In this document: positions 8,765 through 18,055 of the stretch, in pieces | Layout: every line of letters starts with the position of its first letter | Numbering within the stretch: position 1 is the first letter of the stretch | DNA from: Paenibacillus sp. S150 | Lineage (GTDB): Bacteria; Bacillota; Bacilli; Paenibacillales; Paenibacillaceae | Direction of reading: 5' to 3' | Length of the DNA: 64,000 nt | NCBI RefSeq assembly: GCF_019352175.1 | Contig: NZ_JACBYI010000026.1 | Location: 30,022-94,021 of the forward strand | Notes under the pieces: model-generated | The model's input: only the letters and a program-made list of their open reading frames with translations | The model's database searches: none | Told to the model about the DNA's origin: nothing | Program-made: the position numbers and the translations under genes

Positions 8765-9394
8765 TTGAAAATCGATATCGGCTGCGTTTCCGGCAAAGAA
8801 TCCGGTTATCTGGGAATCGGCCGCGAAGTATGCCCCGGAGTGGATATCGTATGCGATATTAATGAAGGAATCCCGCTGCCGGACAATGCTGCCGAATTTG
8901 TTATGGCCAGCCGCATCCTGCCGTACGTGAACAATTTATTTGCGGTGATGGCGGAAATTTACCGGATCAGCACTCATAAAGCCGTTGTCTGCATCCTCGC
9001 GCCTTATGCCCACAGTTTTCCCCATATTTCCAATCCTCTGTTCAAGCAAAAATTTGACGAGTATACTCCCCGTTATTTAACAGGGAGTTTTTTCCAGCCT
9101 TCCGCCGGAGCCGTTTCTCCGGAGATCCCGGATTATCCGGTGCCTGTGCCGCCCTTTGATTACAGGCTGATGAGAATGGAGCTGTTCTACCAATATCCTT
9201 TTAACGACACGTTTTATGAAGCCGTGGAATTGGAAATCCTGAAGACGCTCCAGTCCAATGTCGTTCATGAAATTATGTACCATTTTGCAGTGATTAAGAA
9301 ACCAACAACAGCAGCAGAGCTTGAAGCCATGAGCCGCAAGGCATACCCCGAACCGCGCGCCCTCCTTGCAAGGAGACGGCCGAACATGGAATAG
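8765..9394 (+). CDS. SAM-dependent methyltransferase-like protein
   Basis: A 209-residue protein with a partial class I methyltransferase pattern: KIDIGCVSGKESGYLGIG (motif I region), VDIVCDINEGIPLPDNAAEFVMASRILPY (motifs II-IV) and a helix before VVCILAPYAHSF. This resembles sugar/polyketide-type methyltransferases. The glycine loop is unusual (GCVSGKESG rather than GCGxG), so activity is uncertain. A TTG start at 8765 is chosen because AAGGAG ends 8 nt before it; the GTG at 8756 overlaps that site. A terminator follows at 9481. Confidence 0.7.
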   Translation: MKIDIGCVSGKESGYLGIGREVCPGVDIVCDINEGIPLPDNAAEFVMASRILPYVNNLFAVMAEIYRISTHKAVVCILAPYAHSFPHISNPLFKQKFDEYTPRYLTGSFFQPSAGAVSPEIPDYPVPVPPFDYRLMRMELFYQYPFNDTFYEAVELEILKTLQSNVVHEIMYHFAVIKKPTTAAELEAMSRKAYPEPRALLARRRPNME

Positions 9395-9480
9395 ACAATA
9401 TTATATTTAGTCATATGCCAAATGGACAAACAAGTATTCCCAATTTATGTCATATACTATTACCACACAAGTCATTGCAT

Positions 9481-9514
9481 ACCGTTCTCTTACAGGAGAC
9501 GGTCTGCTTTTTTT
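9481..9514 (+). terminator. Terminator between the methyltransferase-like and DUF11 genes
   Basis: ACCGTTCTC pairs with GAGACGGT (one bulged base), followed by CTGCTTTTTTT. It lies between the methyltransferase-like gene and the ribosome binding site of the giant DUF11 gene, which argues against translation of the DUF11 frame from the upstream ATG at 9422. Confidence 0.65.
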
Positions 9515-9556
9515 ATTGTCCTCTTAGCACAGTATGTTTACAAGGAGGTGAAAATC

Positions 9557-12500
9557 ATTCCTCTAGTCGTTCGGGCCACAATAAACGCTACAGGCGCCAT
9601 TACTTTCACGGGCAACACACTGGGGCTAAGCCGCTCGGATACAACCGGCGCTCCGGGCACCCAGGACAGTATCGGGGCGTTCACCACGGTGAATACTGCA
9701 TCCACCTTCGGGACATATCCCGCCGGAACTACAAGCCTTTATACAAGCAACAGCTCTGCCGCCATCCTGACGATACCGTCAGGAAGCACAGTTCTGTACG
9801 CTGAGCTAATCTGGGCAGGTACCTATATTAACGGTTCCGTCAATCTGAGCACAGCGATCAACAATCCGGTCTCCTTTACCACCCCTGCGGGATCTGTCTT
9901 CAGTGTGTCACCTGACACAGAAACCAGCAATTCCGTCAATTTGGGCGGGGGCGCCTTCGCCTATGTCCGTTCCGCCAATGTGACCAGCATTATTCAAGCA
10001 GCCGGGGCCGGGACTTATATCACTGGCGGTGTCGTCGGCACAATCGTCATTACCGGAGATGCCACAGCCAATCATGCGGGCTGGACATTGGGCGTAATTT
10101 ACCAGAATCCGTCTCTGCCCTTCCGTAATATGTCGCTGCGGGCAGGCGCCGTGCTCGTGCAGGCCAGCTCCGCCCCTGTGACCACAACCATTACAGGGTT
10201 TGCTACTCCAGTGTCCGGGGTACTCGGCGGCAGAATCCTGTTCAGCGCACAGGAGGGCGATGCCAACCGTTCAGGAGATCAGGCGCTGTTCGGTCCCACC
10301 TCATCTGCACAAGCGGCATTGTCGGGTCCCAATAACTTTGCCACCAACTTTTTCGCTTCACAGATCAATAACGACGCCGGAGCGCTCAATACCAACGGAA
10401 CCTTCGGAACCCGAAATCAAACGAACGGCAGTCCGGGGACCAATATCAGTGCCGGCCGTCAAGGCTGGGATATCACTAATGTCGATGTCTCGGCCAGACT
10501 GGTCAACAATCAGTCTTCTGCCATATTGACACTGACTACCTCGGGTGATGCCTATGTTGTCAACGGAAATGCGCTGCAGATTGATATCAATGCCCCCAAA
10601 ATTTCCTTAACCAAAGGCTCAAATGTGGCGGGGACGATTGTCGGGGATACCGTGACTTATACTGTAACGGTCAGCAATACCGGCACTGCCAATGCGACCG
10701 GAGCCGTATTGTCGGATGCCCTGCCGGCAGGCTTAACTTTTGTGGCGGGCAGTGTTGCGGTGGCCGGTGTATCCAGGCCTTCGTACGATATAACAGCGGG
10801 CATTCCCTTGGGAACTCTTAATTTCAACAGCTCTGTGACGGTTACATATCAAGCCAGGGTCACTTCATTGCCCGCTTCGCAGATCGTTGCCAATACGGCC
10901 AATCTTGCATTTACGTTCCAGAGCGTAGCCGGCGGATCGACAATATCCGGAGTTGTTCCTTCGAATACAGCCTCTCTGCCGGTCTACTCGCCTGTCCTTG
11001 GAATTGTCAAAAGCGCGGACACGACAAATTCAACCGTCGGTGATCAAATTACCTACACACTGCAGATTTCCAATACGGGCAACATTGGGGCCGCCACCAC
11101 AATTACCGATAATATTCCCGCCGGCAGCTCCTATGTGCCCGGCAGCTTTACCGTGAACGGAACTCCAATAGCCGGCAATCCCGCTAATGGCATAGCCATA
11201 GGCACTATTGCCGCCGGAGGAAGCTCAACAGTCCAGTTCCGGGTTGCGGTGAACGGTCTTCCTTCACCGCCGCAGCTCGTAGACCAGGCGACTGCAGCTT
11301 ATACCTTCCTGGTTCCGGACGGCCGCACAGTGCCCGGATCAGCCGCCTCGAATACGCTGACGATTCCTGTTTCATTGCCGAATGTTGCCGTAGTGAAAAG
11401 CGCAAGCTTCCCTGATGTTGCCGTAGGCGACATTCTGCTGTATACCTCGGTCATCAGCAATAACGGGGTTGCGGCGGTCACCAACGTGGTATTGTCTGAT
11501 CCAATTCCTGCTGGAAGCGCCTTCGTTTCCGGATCTGTCACAGTTGCCGGATCATCACGTCCAACTGCTGACCCCGGAACAGGAATAAATATAGGCACTA
11601 TAGCCGCCGGCGCCAGCGTCACCGTCACTTTCCAGGTGAATGTTACCTCTGTTCCTTCACCCGCACAGCTCTCCAACCGCTCATCCGCCTCCTACAGCTC
11701 GGGTACGTTCACTGCGATCACTCAGTCTAATACAACAGTCTCGCCCGTCTACCAGCCGGTCATCAGAATCAATAAAAACGCGAATACGGCCAGCGCTACT
11801 GTGGGCGGCAATGTACTCTACACCTTGCAGGTGCAGAATTCGGGAAATCTGGCGGCTGCAGTAACCTTAAGCGACAACATTCCGGCAGGATCGGCTTTTG
11901 TGTCCGGCAGTGTCACCGTAAATGGAGCCGCCCGTCCGTCGGATTCTCCGGCAGGGGGAATAACGCTGGGAGCCGTGGCCCCCGGAGCAACAGTCACCGT
12001 CACTTTCTTAACCTTAGTGCAGTCGCTGCCTTCTCCCGCTGTCCTGAATAATCAGGGGAGCGGCACTTACAGCTATCAGTTGCCGAGCGGACGCTCTCTC
12101 TCAGGAGCAAGCCTGTCCAATACAGTGAGTATTCCGGTATCGGCACCGGGCATTACTCTTCTCAAGAGTGTGAACCTTACCAGCGCTGCAGTGGGGGAGT
12201 ATATTACCTACACAGTAACGGTCTTCAATTCCAGCAGCGTTCCTGTAAATAACGTGGTCCTGTCCGATCCGGTTCCATCCGGCGGGGCATTTGTAGCAGG
12301 CAGCGTCACAGTGAACGGTACACCAGCCCCTTCCGCTAACCCAGGTGCCGGAATTACGCTGGGAAACATCGCAACGGGTGCAACGGTAACCGTGACCTTT
12401 CAGGTGAATGTGATCTTCCTGCCGAATCCGGCAGTGTTCGCGAACAGGGCCGGCGCTTCCTTCACCTCAGGTGCCTTCAGCGGCACCGCGCTGTCAAATA

Positions 12501-15500
12501 CGGCGAGTACAGCTGTCTTCATTCCAATTATCGGACTTGTTAAAAGCGCGAACGCCGCTCAGGCCTCCGTCGGCAGCTCCTTGTCCTTCTCCATCCTGGT
12601 CAGCAATACCGGAAACATTGCTGCTACGCTTAATCTGACGGATGCTCTTCCGCCGCAAGCGGTGTTCGAAGCCAACAGTGTGAGCATTGGCGGCACGCCG
12701 CTGCCGGGCTTCAGCCCGGCGACAGGCATTCCTGTAGGGCCGCTCGCACCGGGCGACAGCGTTGCTGTCGCTTTCCTGGTTACCGTTACCGCGCTGCCTC
12801 CAGGCCAGCAGTTGCTTAATTCAGCGGCAGCCGCCTTCAGCTTCACCCTGCCCGATGGGCGGCTGCTGGGAGGAAATGCCGCATCGGGCACGCTCGCTGT
12901 TCCTGTCTCCGCACCCAATGTCAGTGTGGTGAAAAGCGTGAACGCCATTGATGCCGTTACCGGAGACATCCTTACGTTCACGTCTGTGCTGACGAACAAC
13001 AGCATTGCTGCCGTCAGCAATATCATTCTCAGCGATCCTCTGCCTGAGAATGCGGCCTTTATTCCCGGAACCGTAATTGTGGGCGGCGTCTCCCAGCCGC
13101 TATCAGTTCCGTCCGCCGGCATTCCAATCGGCAGCCTGAGCCCGGGGGCTTCAGTTGCCGTAACATTTGAGGTGAGGATAACAATGCCGATTCCTTCACA
13201 GATTAACAACCAGTCAACCGTCAGTTTTACTTCCGGTGTCTTCTCAGGCTCTTCTTCTTCCAACATCACATCCACACCGGTCATTCAGCCGCAGATTTCT
13301 TTGGTCAAAAGCTCCAATGATCTTAACGCAACCGTAGGGGATTTAATCATTTACTCAATCCTTGTCAGCAATACCGGCAATCTCGCCGCAAATGTAACCC
13401 TGACAGATACTATTCCGGCCGGAACCGTCTTCGATCCCAACAGTGTCATTGTCGGGGGATTTCCCCAGCCGGGAGCAGCACCGGATACCGGCATCGCTGT
13501 CGGTACTGTCGCTCCTGGCACCAGTGTGATTGTCAGCTTCATCGTTATTATCGATTCGCTTCCTTCTCCGCAGCAGCTGGTCAATCAGGCTTCCGCAACC
13601 TTCGCCTATACACCGCCTGACGGGCGTCTGCTGACAGGTACGGCATTATCCAATACGGTGGCAGTGACGGTCTCCGCGCCTAATATCGCCGTAGTGAAAA
13701 GCACAACCTCCACTGCAGCAGCTCTCGGGGATACGATTGTCTTTTCCATCAATATCACCAATACGGGGATAGATCCCGTCAACAGTGTGCAGCTAAGCGA
13801 CCCTCCACCTCCCGGAACAACCTTTATGCCCGGCAGTGTTTCGGTGAACGGTGTCTCCTTTCCGATAGCCAACCCTGCCAGCGGTGTATCCATCGGTACA
13901 TTGGCATCCGGCGCATCCGCTACAGTATCCTACAGCGCAGCGGTCACATCTGTTCCGGCCAGCGCTTCAATCAACAATCAAGCTACCGTCACTTATACTT
14001 CCGGCGTTGCCTTTTCGGGTTCCACTTTCTCTAATCCGGTCAGCATCCCTTTTTTCCAGCCTAATATCTCTGCAGTCAAAAGTGCCAGTACTGCAAATGC
14101 CACAGTCGGCGACATCGTAACCTATACTCTGACTATTAGAAACACCGGCAATTACCCAGCGAATCTGACTGTAACCGACAGCATTCCGGCCGGAACAACG
14201 TTCGAAACGAACAGTGTGCTGATTAACGGCCTTCCGCTTCCGCAGGCTGATCCGTCCACAGGAATTGCGGCGGGAACGATTGCTCCGGGAGCAACCACAG
14301 CGGTCGCCTTTTCTGTAATCATTACCTCAATGCCCTCACCGCAGCTGCTTGTGAATCAGGGAACCGCAGCTTACAGCTTCACCTTGCCCGACGGAAGGAC
14401 GCTTGGGGACACAGTGCTGTCCAATACGATTACGATTCCTGTCTCCAATCCCAATCTCGGCGTAGTCAAAACCACCACAACAACCTCCACCACCATTGGA
14501 GATACCATCGCTTATTCGGTGACATTGACCAACAACGGGATTGCTGCTGTCAATAATGTTGTATTCACAGATGCGCTTCCTGCCGGTACTGCGTTTGTCC
14601 CGGGCAGTGTGCTGGTGAATGGTGTTGCGCGTCCTGCCGCGTCCCCGGCTACAGGTGTAAATATAGGCACCATTGCACCCGGCGCTTCTGTAACCGTGAA
14701 TTTTAACGTAACGGTCACCCTGCTGCCGGCAACCGGACTGCTGAACAATCAGTCCTCGGTCAGCTTCACCTCCGGCACACTCTCCAGCGTAGCCTTCTCC
14801 AACATTGTGACGACACCGGTCTATCAGCCGGTTATTAATGCAGCCAAAAGCTCGAGCTTCGTAAACGCAACGGTCGGGGATACGATCATCTATACGGTCA
14901 ATGTCAGCAATACGGGCAATTATCCGGCAACCGCCACTTTAACGGATACTATTCCCGCCGGCTCCACATTTGTCGCCAACAGCGTACTGATCAACGGCAT
15001 CCCTTCTCCGGGCTCCAATCCTGCCAACGGAGTTTCGCTGGGCCCGCTCGCCGCCGGCGCAAGCCTTACCGCTGTATTTTCCGTCGTAATCAATACCTTG
15101 CCAGCCAGCCAGCAGTTGACTAACCAGGCTGCAGTTTCCAATGCCTATACGCTTCCGGATGGCCGGGTCTTCAACCGGTCATCGGTCTCCAATATTAATC
15201 AGATCTGGGTTTCTTCGCCAAATGTACTAGTCGTCAAGACTGCTGCTGCAACCGATGCTGTCATAGGGGATACCGTCAATTACAGCATCGCAGTTACCAA
15301 CAGCGGCATCACTCCTATCAGTAATGTAGTTCTTAGCGATCCCGTTCCCGGGGGCGCTTCCTTTGTCAGCGGCAGCGTAGTCGTCGACGGAACTCCACTG
15401 CCCGGTGCCAATCCTGCCAACGGCATTTCTCTGGGAACTATCGCTCCGGGGTCAACGGTTCAAACAACCTTCGGCCTCCTTGTCAATGCACTGCCTGTAC

Positions 15501-16270
15501 CAGCTATTCTGAACAATCAGGCTTCCGTCAGCTTTACCTCGGGAGCCTTCTCAGGCGCTTCCTATTCCAACATTCTTGCGATACCGGTGTACCAGCCGTT
15601 CATTAATATTGTCAAAAGTGCGGATACCCTAAACGCAACGGTAGGAGATACCGTAACCTATTTCCTGAATGTCACCAATACAGGAAACCTTCCTGCGGTT
15701 GTCACGATTACAGACACCATTCCACCGGGTGCGGTATTTATTCCCAACAGCGTGCTCTTGAACGGTGTACCGCAGCCGGGCGCTGATCCAGCGAGTGGAC
15801 TGAGTATCGGAACCGTCGCTCCGGATGCATCGGTCACCGTAACGGTCACCATGCAGGTCACTGTCGCTTCGCTGCCGTCACCGCAGCAGCTTGCGAACCA
15901 GGCTTCCTCCGCCTTTACGTTCAGTCCGCCAGATGGACGCTTGCTCTCGGGCTCCTCCTTGTCGAATGTGCTGGTCATTCCGGTGTCCTCTCCTGATGTA
16001 ACTGCAGTCAAGAGCACGCCTGTTATCGATGCGGTCGTCGGGGACATCATTACGTATACAATTGTGGTCACGAATAACGGGATGGTTCCTGTCAATGATG
16101 TCGTCGTGGTCGACCCGATCCCGGCAGGCAGCCAGTTCGTCACCGGCAGTGTTACAGTAGACGGAACCGTCCGTCCCGGTGTGGGCCCTGCTACCGGCAT
16201 CGAGATTGGAACGATTGCAGCAGGTGCCTCCTCCACAATCACCTTCCAGGTGCAGGTAATCGAGACATGA
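9557..16270 (+). CDS. Giant DUF11 tandem-repeat protein (frameshifted; first part)
   Basis: About 2237 residues. The N-terminal ~350 residues (GAITFTGNTLGLSRSDTTGA onwards) are a conserved non-repetitive domain. After it come 15 DUF11-type beta-sandwich domains of about 127 residues, each opening with a VVKS...VGD..TYT pattern. The domains alternate between two types: one with NTGN...PSPQQL..PDGR, the other with NNGV...NNQ.SVSFTSG. The repeating unit is therefore a pair. There is no signal peptide, LPXTG motif or transmembrane helix. The start is inferred: AAGGAGG at 9542-9548 is followed 8 nt later by ATT-CCT-CTA, with no ATG, GTG or TTG at a suitable distance. The frame ends inside the 15th domain at an ATGA overlap with the next reading frame. 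Likely a cell- or spore-surface fibre; this is inference. Confidence 0.8.
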   Translation: MPLVVRATINATGAITFTGNTLGLSRSDTTGAPGTQDSIGAFTTVNTASTFGTYPAGTTSLYTSNSSAAILTIPSGSTVLYAELIWAGTYINGSVNLSTAINNPVSFTTPAGSVFSVSPDTETSNSVNLGGGAFAYVRSANVTSIIQAAGAGTYITGGVVGTIVITGDATANHAGWTLGVIYQNPSLPFRNMSLRAGAVLVQASSAPVTTTITGFATPVSGVLGGRILFSAQEGDANRSGDQALFGPTSSAQAALSGPNNFATNFFASQINNDAGALNTNGTFGTRNQTNGSPGTNISAGRQGWDITNVDVSARLVNNQSSAILTLTTSGDAYVVNGNALQIDINAPKISLTKGSNVAGTIVGDTVTYTVTVSNTGTANATGAVLSDALPAGLTFVAGSVAVAGVSRPSYDITAGIPLGTLNFNSSVTVTYQARVTSLPASQIVANTANLAFTFQSVAGGSTISGVVPSNTASLPVYSPVLGIVKSADTTNSTVGDQITYTLQISNTGNIGAATTITDNIPAGSSYVPGSFTVNGTPIAGNPANGIAIGTIAAGGSSTVQFRVAVNGLPSPPQLVDQATAAYTFLVPDGRTVPGSAASNTLTIPVSLPNVAVVKSASFPDVAVGDILLYTSVISNNGVAAVTNVVLSDPIPAGSAFVSGSVTVAGSSRPTADPGTGINIGTIAAGASVTVTFQVNVTSVPSPAQLSNRSSASYSSGTFTAITQSNTTVSPVYQPVIRINKNANTASATVGGNVLYTLQVQNSGNLAAAVTLSDNIPAGSAFVSGSVTVNGAARPSDSPAGGITLGAVAPGATVTVTFLTLVQSLPSPAVLNNQGSGTYSYQLPSGRSLSGASLSNTVSIPVSAPGITLLKSVNLTSAAVGEYITYTVTVFNSSSVPVNNVVLSDPVPSGGAFVAGSVTVNGTPAPSANPGAGITLGNIATGATVTVTFQVNVIFLPNPAVFANRAGASFTSGAFSGTALSNTASTAVFIPIIGLVKSANAAQASVGSSLSFSILVSNTGNIAATLNLTDALPPQAVFEANSVSIGGTPLPGFSPATGIPVGPLAPGDSVAVAFLVTVTALPPGQQLLNSAAAAFSFTLPDGRLLGGNAASGTLAVPVSAPNVSVVKSVNAIDAVTGDILTFTSVLTNNSIAAVSNIILSDPLPENAAFIPGTVIVGGVSQPLSVPSAGIPIGSLSPGASVAVTFEVRITMPIPSQINNQSTVSFTSGVFSGSSSSNITSTPVIQPQISLVKSSNDLNATVGDLIIYSILVSNTGNLAANVTLTDTIPAGTVFDPNSVIVGGFPQPGAAPDTGIAVGTVAPGTSVIVSFIVIIDSLPSPQQLVNQASATFAYTPPDGRLLTGTALSNTVAVTVSAPNIAVVKSTTSTAAALGDTIVFSINITNTGIDPVNSVQLSDPPPPGTTFMPGSVSVNGVSFPIANPASGVSIGTLASGASATVSYSAAVTSVPASASINNQATVTYTSGVAFSGSTFSNPVSIPFFQPNISAVKSASTANATVGDIVTYTLTIRNTGNYPANLTVTDSIPAGTTFETNSVLINGLPLPQADPSTGIAAGTIAPGATTAVAFSVIITSMPSPQLLVNQGTAAYSFTLPDGRTLGDTVLSNTITIPVSNPNLGVVKTTTTTSTTIGDTIAYSVTLTNNGIAAVNNVVFTDALPAGTAFVPGSVLVNGVARPAASPATGVNIGTIAPGASVTVNFNVTVTLLPATGLLNNQSSVSFTSGTLSSVAFSNIVTTPVYQPVINAAKSSSFVNATVGDTIIYTVNVSNTGNYPATATLTDTIPAGSTFVANSVLINGIPSPGSNPANGVSLGPLAAGASLTAVFSVVINTLPASQQLTNQAAVSNAYTLPDGRVFNRSSVSNINQIWVSSPNVLVVKTAAATDAVIGDTVNYSIAVTNSGITPISNVVLSDPVPGGASFVSGSVVVDGTPLPGANPANGISLGTIAPGSTVQTTFGLLVNALPVPAILNNQASVSFTSGAFSGASYSNILAIPVYQPFINIVKSADTLNATVGDTVTYFLNVTNTGNLPAVVTITDTIPPGAVFIPNSVLLNGVPQPGADPASGLSIGTVAPDASVTVTVTMQVTVASLPSPQQLANQASSAFTFSPPDGRLLSGSSLSNVLVIPVSSPDVTAVKSTPVIDAVVGDIITYTIVVTNNGMVPVNDVVVVDPIPAGSQFVTGSVTVDGTVRPGVGPATGIEIGTIAAGASSTITFQVQVIET

Positions 16271-17952
16271 GTCCATCTGCCCGCCTTCAGCCTGTTGTGA
16301 CGAATCAATCCATGGTGTTGTTCAGCTCCGCCGCAGGAACAGATTCGATTGCTTATTCCAATACGGTCAACACCCGGATTGTGGGACCTGTTCTTTCCTT
16401 GCTGAAAAACGCGGATCAGACCATTGCCTCCCTCGGAGACAGTCTGGTCTATACACTTGCCGCCCGCAATGAAGGCAACGTGCCGGCGGTGGCTGCAGTG
16501 GTGGATGCCCTGCCTCCCGGTGCTGCCTTTATCGCCAACAGTGTGCTGCGCGACGGAGTCCCCCTGCCCGGGGTCTCCCCCGCTTCCGGCATCCCGCTGG
16601 GAACACTCTCTCCCCAGACGGAGGTCCGCATTGCCTTTCAAGTCATTGTTGTTACGCTGCCTCCTTCGCTGGAATTGAGCAACAGGGCCAGAGCCGCCTA
16701 TTCCTTTGCCACTCCGGACGGGAGGCAGGTGGAGGGCGAAATTTTCTCAAATCAGGTTACGGTATCCCTGCGCTCCCACCAGCTCTCCATTCTGCTGGAC
16801 GCAAGCACACCTACTTCGTTTATCGGAGATGCTGTAACTTACACACTGCGGCTAAGGAACGAGGGAACGCGACTGCTGGCAAGGATGCTGGCAACTATCC
16901 CTGTCCCGGAGGGAACCGTATTTATTCCCGGAAGCGTCATCGCAAACGGTGTCTATTCCCCTAACGCGGACCCGGATATAGGTATAAATCTTGCGGCGAT
17001 GGACCCGGGCACCTCCTCAGAGCTATCCTATCAGGTGCGCGTGGCCTCAATGCCCGGCTCCTCAGTATTAACCGCCCAAGCGGTTGTTTCGTACGGCATT
17101 GATGACGATATGAATCGTACTGAGAGCAACATAGTCACAATAGCTGTTGTTCAATCCGGACTGTCAGTAAGCCTGAACGTGGATAGATTCAATGCAGTAC
17201 CCGGCGAAAATCTGCGTTATGAGCTCACCGTCCGGAACAGCGGGGAGCTGGCAGTGGATGCATTGCTTGCCGATGCTCTCCCACCGGGAACGCTGTTTGT
17301 CTGGGATAGCGTGAATGTGAATGGAAATGCACAGAAGGGCGTCCGGCCGGGAGAAGGCATTCCCCTTGGCACCTTAAGAGCAGAATCTGCAAGCGTTGTC
17401 GACTTCCTTGTCTCCATCCCTGCCGAGTTCAATTTCCTCCAGCTGCCCGCCATCCAGAATCAAGGCAGTGTGCAGTATACTTATGCGCTGCCGGATGGGC
17501 GTATTGTAAGACAAATGGAGCCCTCCAATACAGTAGTCACCCAGGTGTTCTCACCTGTTATCTCCATCGAAATAACAGGTGAACCTCCAATTGTTGAACC
17601 CGGCGGCCTTGCCGAATTCAATATTGCTGTCACCAACAGCGGCAACTGGCCGGCTGAGGTTTCGGTAATACAATTGGTTCCCGCGGGAAGCACCATGGAG
17701 ACGGGCAATGTTACAATCAGTGCGCTCACCGCACCTGAACCCCCGTACAGCGGCATGGCTCAGATGGGAATGATGCATCCGGGGCAAACCGCTCAGATGG
17801 GATATACTGTCCGAATCGATCAGGGTTATATTGGCCTTGCCCTTCAGGGGTTCATGACCGCACTGTATCTGTACACTATGGACGGGCGCAGTTACTCCGG
17901 CGAAGCCCATTCGAACAGCTATAAACTGATCATCGAAGAAATCAGCGAATAA
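16267..17952 (+). CDS. DUF11 repeat protein, C-terminal part after frameshift
   Basis: 561 residues that continue the giant protein in the -1 frame. The first 38 residues (SPSARLQPVVTNQSMVLFSS onward) are the missing second half of the 15th domain, so the split falls mid-domain and the two frames were almost certainly one gene. Four further, more divergent DUF11 domains follow, starting near LLKNADQTIASLGD, ILLDASTPTSFIGD, VSLNVDRFNAVPGE and IEITGEPPIVEPGG. There is no sorting signal or membrane anchor at the C-terminus (KLIIEEISE). The ATGA overlap could allow coupled re-initiation, but no Shine-Dalgarno precedes it. A one-base deletion, programmed frameshift or sequencing error are the alternatives. 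Confidence 0.75.
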   Translation: MSPSARLQPVVTNQSMVLFSSAAGTDSIAYSNTVNTRIVGPVLSLLKNADQTIASLGDSLVYTLAARNEGNVPAVAAVVDALPPGAAFIANSVLRDGVPLPGVSPASGIPLGTLSPQTEVRIAFQVIVVTLPPSLELSNRARAAYSFATPDGRQVEGEIFSNQVTVSLRSHQLSILLDASTPTSFIGDAVTYTLRLRNEGTRLLARMLATIPVPEGTVFIPGSVIANGVYSPNADPDIGINLAAMDPGTSSELSYQVRVASMPGSSVLTAQAVVSYGIDDDMNRTESNIVTIAVVQSGLSVSLNVDRFNAVPGENLRYELTVRNSGELAVDALLADALPPGTLFVWDSVNVNGNAQKGVRPGEGIPLGTLRAESASVVDFLVSIPAEFNFLQLPAIQNQGSVQYTYALPDGRIVRQMEPSNTVVTQVFSPVISIEITGEPPIVEPGGLAEFNIAVTNSGNWPAEVSVIQLVPAGSTMETGNVTISALTAPEPPYSGMAQMGMMHPGQTAQMGYTVRIDQGYIGLALQGFMTALYLYTMDGRSYSGEAHSNSYKLIIEEISE

Positions 17953-18055
17953 GCAGTTCACATATCCCCCCTCCCTCTGAATATACTTTAGTTACAACCC
18001 TGCCCTGCATTACTGCTAGTGCCCTTAGATTTATATTCCATGGGAGGTGGTCATC

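Noticed and set aside
15658..16641. 327-codon minus-strand ORF over the DUF11 frameshift
   Set aside because: Low-complexity Thr/Val shadow of the repeats; many similar minus-strand ORFs appear along the array.
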